From Anaerolineaceae bacterium (lineage in GTDB: Bacteria > Chloroflexota > Anaerolineae > Anaerolineales > Anaerolineaceae), in the NCBI GenBank assembly GCA_003524305.1, contig DQHW01000018.1, positions 66,739 to 74,956 of the forward strand: DNA of 8,218 bases. Reading direction: 5' to 3'. A program made the position numbers and the translations under genes. Position 1 is the stretch's first letter, and each line of letters begins with the position of its first letter. Below are positions 4,664 to 8,218 of this stretch, piece after piece. The notes beneath the pieces were generated by a model. That model saw only the letters and a program-made list of their open reading frames with translations, ran no database searches and was not told the DNA's origin.

Positions 4664-4691
4664 AAAAGCCGCCTCACGAGAGACGGCTTTT
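4664..4691. terminator. Bidirectional intrinsic terminator between convergent genes
   Basis: AAAAGCCG (4664-4671) pairs with CGGCTTTT (4684-4691). After one C/A mismatch, CTC (4673-4675) pairs with GAG (4680-4682) around the loop ACGA. A-tracts on one arm become U-tracts on the other strand, so it can serve both the phosphatase-like gene (plus) and the acetyl-CoA synthetase gene (minus). Confidence 0.85.
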
Positions 4692-4707
4692 ATATCTGTA
4701 CAATTTC

Positions 4708-4727
4708 GGGCACGGCACGCCGTGCCC
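4708..4727. repeat. GC-rich perfect palindrome, 9-bp arms
   Basis: GGGCACGGC and GCCGTGCCC flank only two bases (AC). GGCACGGCA(T/C)GCCGTGCC palindromes followed by CCTA are, to my memory, a widely dispersed intergenic repeat in several environmental phyla. There is no T-run, so it is not a terminator by itself. It lies between the terminator and the 3' end of the synthetase gene. Confidence 0.75.
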
Positions 4728-4745
4728 CTACCATAAAAAATGATC

Positions 4746-6857
4746 TTATTTTGTTTTGAGGATGATGCGGGCATCAGCCACTTTGAGACCCTGGCCGTCT
4801 TCATAGACAAGCACGGGGTTGGCGTCTGATTCTTTGATCTCATCATCGAGGTCGTGGATCATGCAGGAATAATTGTAGATGGTTTCGGCAAGTTTGGCGC
4901 GATCTTTGGGTTTTTCGCCGCGGGCGCCGGCTAGAATGGCTGCACCTTTAATCTCGCCGATCATTTCTGCGGCTTCTGACTTGGAGAATGGAGTCACCCG
5001 GAAGGTAACGTCTTTCAAGACCTCAACAAAGATGCCGCCCAGACCGAACATGACGGTAGGACCAAAAGCTGCGTCATTGACGGAACCCAGAATGCACTCG
5101 GTGCCCCAGGGAGCCATCTCTTGAATGGCAATACCGTGGATGTTGGCATCCGCTTTGTAGGCTTTTGCATTTTTGAGGATGGTCTGGTAAGCTTCGCGAA
5201 TTCCAGCTTCGTCTTTGATGTTAACTTTGACGCCGCCGGCATCCGATTTGTGAAGGATGTCAGGGGAGACGATTTTGAGTACCAGGGGAAAGCCGATTTT
5301 CTTGCCGAGAGCAACTGCTTCATCTTCAGATTTCGCCAGGGAAATGGCGGTTACTGGCATGCCATAAGCTTTGAATACTTCTTTGGCTTCGATCTCGGTG
5401 AGGGAATCGCGTTTTTCAGCGCGGGCTTGAGCAAAGATTGCCAGAGCAGCTTTCTTGGCACTTTCATCACATTTGTATGCGCCGTTGCTCTTGCCTGCTT
5501 GCAGACGAGCATATTCTCGCAGGGCTGCCATTGCATTCACAGCGATATCAGGCCCGCCAAACGCGGGGATGCCGTTTTCAACCAACCAACCCATAGCCTG
5601 GTCGGATTTTTCTCCACCCACGAATGAAACGGTGATGGGTTTGCCTTTGACGCCGGAATCATCCACAGCCTGTTTGATGCTCTTGGCGATTTCAAATGGA
5701 TTGGTCATGGCGGTTTCGCAATACAGTACGACCAAACCGTCAGTCCATTTATGAGCATAGCTGAATTTGGTGGTCTGATAGTACCAATCGTTGCCGGCCA
5801 TACCGGTCATATCAACGGGGTTCTTGGCAGAACCGAATTCGGGCATGTGTTTCTTCAATTCCTCCTGAACATCCGCAGGTGCGAAGTGAAGAGGGATGCC
5901 GTACTTTTCAGCAGCATCGGTTGCCAATACACCGACTCCGCCGCCATTGGTAAGGATGAGAAGATTTTCGCCCTTCATGGGGGGTTGTTGTGAAAGGGTG
6001 AGGGTACGGTTAAATAAGTTATTCAGGTCAGAAGCTTCAATGACGCCAGCCTGTTTGAAGGCAGAATTATAGATTTTTGCAGCGCCAGCGAGAGAACCTG
6101 TATGAGAAGCCGCTGCCGCTGATCCGTGGGCAGAGACGCCGGATTTGAGAGCCACGATGGGTTTGCTGGATTTTCTGGCGGCATCAATGAATTTGCGACC
6201 ATTCTTCATACCTTCGATGTAGAGAGAAACACAAGTGGTGTTGTCGTCTTCATCGAACCATTCGATCAAATCAGCAAAATCCACATCGGCCATGTTGCCG
6301 ATGGAGATCAATTTGTCAAAACCAATTTTTCGCGTATAGGTGGCCATATCCATGGCGATAAGCAGTGCGCCAGATTGGGTGACCAAAGAAGCCTTGCCAG
6401 GAAGGGGCAGACCGGGGGCAAATGAACCATTAAATTTATCCGAGTTGGAAAGTGAACCGACAATGTTCGGTCCAAGGACGCGCATTTTGTATTTTGCCGC
6501 AATATCGAGCATTTGATCTTCAAGGTCTTTACGTCCAGATTCACTAAAGCCGGAAGTAATGACGATCAAACCCTTGACGCCTTTTTTGCCGCACTCTTCG
6601 GTGACTTCCGCCATAACTTTGGCGGGTACGGTGATGATGGCGGAATCAACTTCGCCGGGTACCTGTTCGATTTCTGGGTAGCATTTCAAGCCAAGAATTT
6701 CGGTGCAGGTGGGGTTAATCGGATAAATTTTGCCTGTGTATCCACCTTTGATAAGGTTGTCGATCACGGTGTAGCCGATTTTTCCGGGGGTAGCTGAAGC
6801 GCCCACCACAGCTACAGATTTGGGACGAAGCATTTTGTCTAAGACGTTCTTATCCAC
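4746..6857 (-). CDS. acdA: ADP-forming acetate-CoA ligase (acetyl-CoA synthetase), fused alpha-beta chain (703 aa)
   Basis: The enzyme converts acetyl-CoA + ADP + Pi to acetate + CoA + ATP, a substrate-level phosphorylation step in fermenting anaerobes. It may also take other acyl-CoAs. The CoA-binding Rossmann domain (about 1-130) contains SVAVVGASATPGKIGY (14-29). The ligase domains (about 150-450) carry SHTGSLAG, whose His252 is the alpha phospho-histidine. The C-terminal ATP-grasp part (about 480-703) contains SPDILHKSDAGGV, with His536 as the second relay histidine, and GLGGIFVEVLKD at 605-616. The C-terminal ESDANPVLV element is also present. There is no GNAT acetyltransferase domain, which separates it from Pat-type protein acetyltransferases. 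I chose GTG at 6857 because AAGGAG lies 8 bases upstream; a 14-codon in-frame extension starting at 6899 has no such support. It is divergent from the glycerate kinase gene and ends at a shared terminator. Family is certain; acyl preference is not. The symbol is used by analogy. Confidence 0.93.
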   Translation of the reverse strand: MDKNVLDKMLRPKSVAVVGASATPGKIGYTVIDNLIKGGYTGKIYPINPTCTEILGLKCYPEIEQVPGEVDSAIITVPAKVMAEVTEECGKKGVKGLIVITSGFSESGRKDLEDQMLDIAAKYKMRVLGPNIVGSLSNSDKFNGSFAPGLPLPGKASLVTQSGALLIAMDMATYTRKIGFDKLISIGNMADVDFADLIEWFDEDDNTTCVSLYIEGMKNGRKFIDAARKSSKPIVALKSGVSAHGSAAAASHTGSLAGAAKIYNSAFKQAGVIEASDLNNLFNRTLTLSQQPPMKGENLLILTNGGGVGVLATDAAEKYGIPLHFAPADVQEELKKHMPEFGSAKNPVDMTGMAGNDWYYQTTKFSYAHKWTDGLVVLYCETAMTNPFEIAKSIKQAVDDSGVKGKPITVSFVGGEKSDQAMGWLVENGIPAFGGPDIAVNAMAALREYARLQAGKSNGAYKCDESAKKAALAIFAQARAEKRDSLTEIEAKEVFKAYGMPVTAISLAKSEDEAVALGKKIGFPLVLKIVSPDILHKSDAGGVKVNIKDEAGIREAYQTILKNAKAYKADANIHGIAIQEMAPWGTECILGSVNDAAFGPTVMFGLGGIFVEVLKDVTFRVTPFSKSEAAEMIGEIKGAAILAGARGEKPKDRAKLAETIYNYSCMIHDLDDEIKESDANPVLVYEDGQGLKVADARIILKTK

Positions 6858-6865
6858 GATATTCA

Positions 6866-6871
6866 CTCCTT
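6866..6871 (-). promoter_or_regulatory. Ribosome binding site of the acetyl-CoA synthetase gene, deciding a GTG start
   Basis: On the minus strand AAGGAG is followed by TGAATATC and GTG. This places the start at 6857 rather than at the upstream in-frame ATG at 6899. Confidence 0.8.
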
Positions 6872-6914
6872 GGAATATAAAATTTTGGCAAGCATACAAA
6901 ATCTATGTTTTAAT

Positions 6915-6957
6915 AAGTCATATTTCGTGATGTTTCTACTTAATCATTTTATGACTT
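6915..6957. promoter_or_regulatory. Spaced inverted repeat in a divergent promoter region, candidate operator
   Basis: AAGTCATA (6915-6922) and TATGACTT (6950-6957) are perfect reverse complements separated by 27 bp. A direct repeat TAATCATTT occurs at 6941-6949 and 6986-6994. The region is AT-rich, holds the promoters for both divergent genes, and has no clear full consensus promoter: CATAAT at 6984-6989 is the best -10 for the plus strand, and TTGAAA (6966-6961) a possible -35 for the minus strand. Binding by a regulator is inference. Confidence 0.4.
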
Positions 6958-7019
6958 TTTTTTCAAACAAAAGTACTGAAAACCATAATCATTTATCATT
7001 TGTTTACAAAAGGCAAACA

Positions 7020-8218
7020 ATGGAATTCTTAAACAGTCTCAAGCAGCTTCAGTTGCAAGGTTATCCAGTTCAATCCATCAGCCGGATTTTGCAAGCTTCA
7101 ATTGATGCAGCGGATCCATTTCGTGTGATTGAGCAGAACTTGTCAATTATTAAAGACCAACTTCAAGTCGGAAGCAAAACCTTTTTATTATATCCCACCT
7201 CCAGGATTGTGGCAGCAGCAATTGGAAAAGCCAGCATTTCAATGGCTGAAGCTGCACAATCCATACTCAGCGATCGAATAGAAACCGGTGTGGTTGTATG
7301 TAAACATCGGCCGATGGGTTGCCACAAAATTGGTAATATGGAAGTGCTGCAAGGCAGCCATCCCGTGCCGGATGAAAAAAGTATTAATGCAGCCAAACGG
7401 ATTGAAGCATTGGTAAGTGGTTTGACCAGTGATGACGTAGTGCTTTTGCTGATCTCGGGCGGCGGATCCGCGTTGGTTAGCCGGCCGGCAGAAGGAATCA
7501 CATTGAAGGATATGCAAATTGTGACCTCGACTCTCCTCAAGTCGGGGGCATCGATCAATGAATTGAACGCCGTACGAAAACACCTGGATTTGATCAAAGG
7601 CGGCGGATTGTTGAAGATGGCTTCTCCCGCTCAGGTAGCCGGATTGGTGATCTCTGATGTGGTTAATAGTCCGTTGGATGTGATAGCTTCAGGACCAGCG
7701 GTGCCTGATCCATCCACTTTCGTGGAAGCCAAGGCTATTTTGGAAAAGTATGTTGGGCTGGTTGCAGTGCCTCCCTCTGTAAGAGAGAGGTTTGAAAAGG
7801 GCTGCCGGGGAGAAATTGATGAGACACTAAAACCGGATGATCCGATGGCGGCAAGGGGTAGCCATACCATCGCAGCCAGCAACAGGGTATCCGCGGAGGC
7901 GGCGTTGAACGCGGCAAAAGAAGAGGGGTTTGATGCCGAAATTATAACTTGCGAACTGGTGGGAGAAGCCAGACTGGCAGGTGATTACTTGGCAGATATA
8001 TTGATATCAAAAGAAGCAAAAGGTAGACCCTGGGTGGGGATTGCAGGCGGGGAGACGACTGTCAAGGTCAAGGGAAAAGGACTGGGCGGACGCAACCTGG
8101 AAGCGGCGCTTGGAGCAGTCAGAAAACTAAGCGGACAGGCGAATTGTCTATTGGTGACCCAGGCGACGGATGGAGAGGACGGGCCGACAGACGCGGCGGG
8201 GGCGTATGTGACCGGGGA
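7020..8218 (+). CDS. Glycerate 2-kinase, MOFRL family (N-terminal 399 residues, cut by window edge)
   Basis: The enzyme phosphorylates D-glycerate to 2-phosphoglycerate with ATP, feeding glycerate from serine, glyoxylate or sugar-acid breakdown into lower glycolysis. I translated the open frame by hand from ATG at 7020, which has AAAAGG six bases upstream; it stays open to the window end with no frameshift. Family landmarks are AIGKASISMAEAA (67-79), GSHPVPDEKS (112-121), the glycine-rich SGGGSAL (146-152), NAVRKHLDLIKGGGL (183-197) and SDVVNSPLDVIASGPAVPDP (212-231). The MOFRL C-terminal part begins with GGETTVKVKGKGLGGRN (343-359) and DGEDGPTDAAGA (384-395). Roughly 40-50 residues are missing at the right edge, judging by usual family length. 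It is divergent from the acetyl-CoA synthetase gene, with 162 bases between, so the two could share regulation. The family also includes enzymes historically called hydroxypyruvate reductase TtuD, but the kinase assignment is now preferred. Confidence 0.93.
   Translation, partial: MEFLNSLKQLQLQGYPVQSISRILQASIDAADPFRVIEQNLSIIKDQLQVGSKTFLLYPTSRIVAAAIGKASISMAEAAQSILSDRIETGVVVCKHRPMGCHKIGNMEVLQGSHPVPDEKSINAAKRIEALVSGLTSDDVVLLLISGGGSALVSRPAEGITLKDMQIVTSTLLKSGASINELNAVRKHLDLIKGGGLLKMASPAQVAGLVISDVVNSPLDVIASGPAVPDPSTFVEAKAILEKYVGLVAVPPSVRERFEKGCRGEIDETLKPDDPMAARGSHTIAASNRVSAEAALNAAKEEGFDAEIITCELVGEARLAGDYLADILISKEAKGRPWVGIAGGETTVKVKGKGLGGRNLEAALGAVRKLSGQANCLLVTQATDGEDGPTDAAGAYVTG

Noticed and set aside
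7163..7597. Minus-strand 144-aa ORF
   Set aside because: Antisense to the well-supported glycerate 2-kinase frame and shows no domain pattern.

Overview
The window looks like chromosomal DNA from a free-living, probably anaerobic bacterium. My best guess is Chloroflexota (Anaerolineae-like); this is an inference from the gene set and protein style, not a database result. Points in favour are a trigger factor/ClpP pair, a single-chain ADP-forming acetyl-CoA synthetase, an MOFRL-type glycerate 2-kinase, an Imm-5-like 'putative immunity protein', and intergenic DNA full of short dispersed repeats.

Layout. (1) Positions 1-1976, minus strand: a strong sigma-70-type promoter (TTGACG, 17 bp, TATAAT) drives tRNA-Leu(UAG), then trigger factor (tig), then clpP, which runs off the left edge. 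No terminator is visible between these genes, so they probably form one transcription unit for making and quality-controlling new proteins. (2) Positions 1977-2732: a 750-bp gap without a convincing gene. It holds a 4 x 7 bp tandem repeat, an AT-rich stretch with direct and inverted repeats, and the first copy of an 84-bp palindromic repeat plus a degenerate tandem half copy. (3) Positions 2733-4609, plus strand: an orphan Imm-5-like gene bracketed by copies of the palindromic repeat, a small uncharacterised protein, and a small tyrosine/dual-specificity phosphatase-like protein with a CX4R loop. The last two genes each have nearly the same 40-bp repeat starting three bases after the stop codon. 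(4) Positions 4610-4745: a convergent intergenic region with a good bidirectional hairpin terminator and a perfect GC-rich palindrome. (5) Positions 4746-6857, minus strand: ADP-forming acetate-CoA ligase with both phospho-relay histidines. (6) Positions 6858-7019: a divergent regulatory region with a spaced inverted repeat. (7) Positions 7020-8218, plus strand: glycerate 2-kinase, cut by the right edge.

How it fits together. The left block is housekeeping proteostasis. The right block is central carbon and energy metabolism: acetate production with ATP gain, and entry of glycerate into lower glycolysis at 2-phosphoglycerate. The middle 2.6 kb is accessory-looking, with small genes, repeats and no clear shared pathway. 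I did not find a convincing new multi-gene system. The best candidates for novelty are the repeat family around the immunity-like gene and the paired post-stop repeats.
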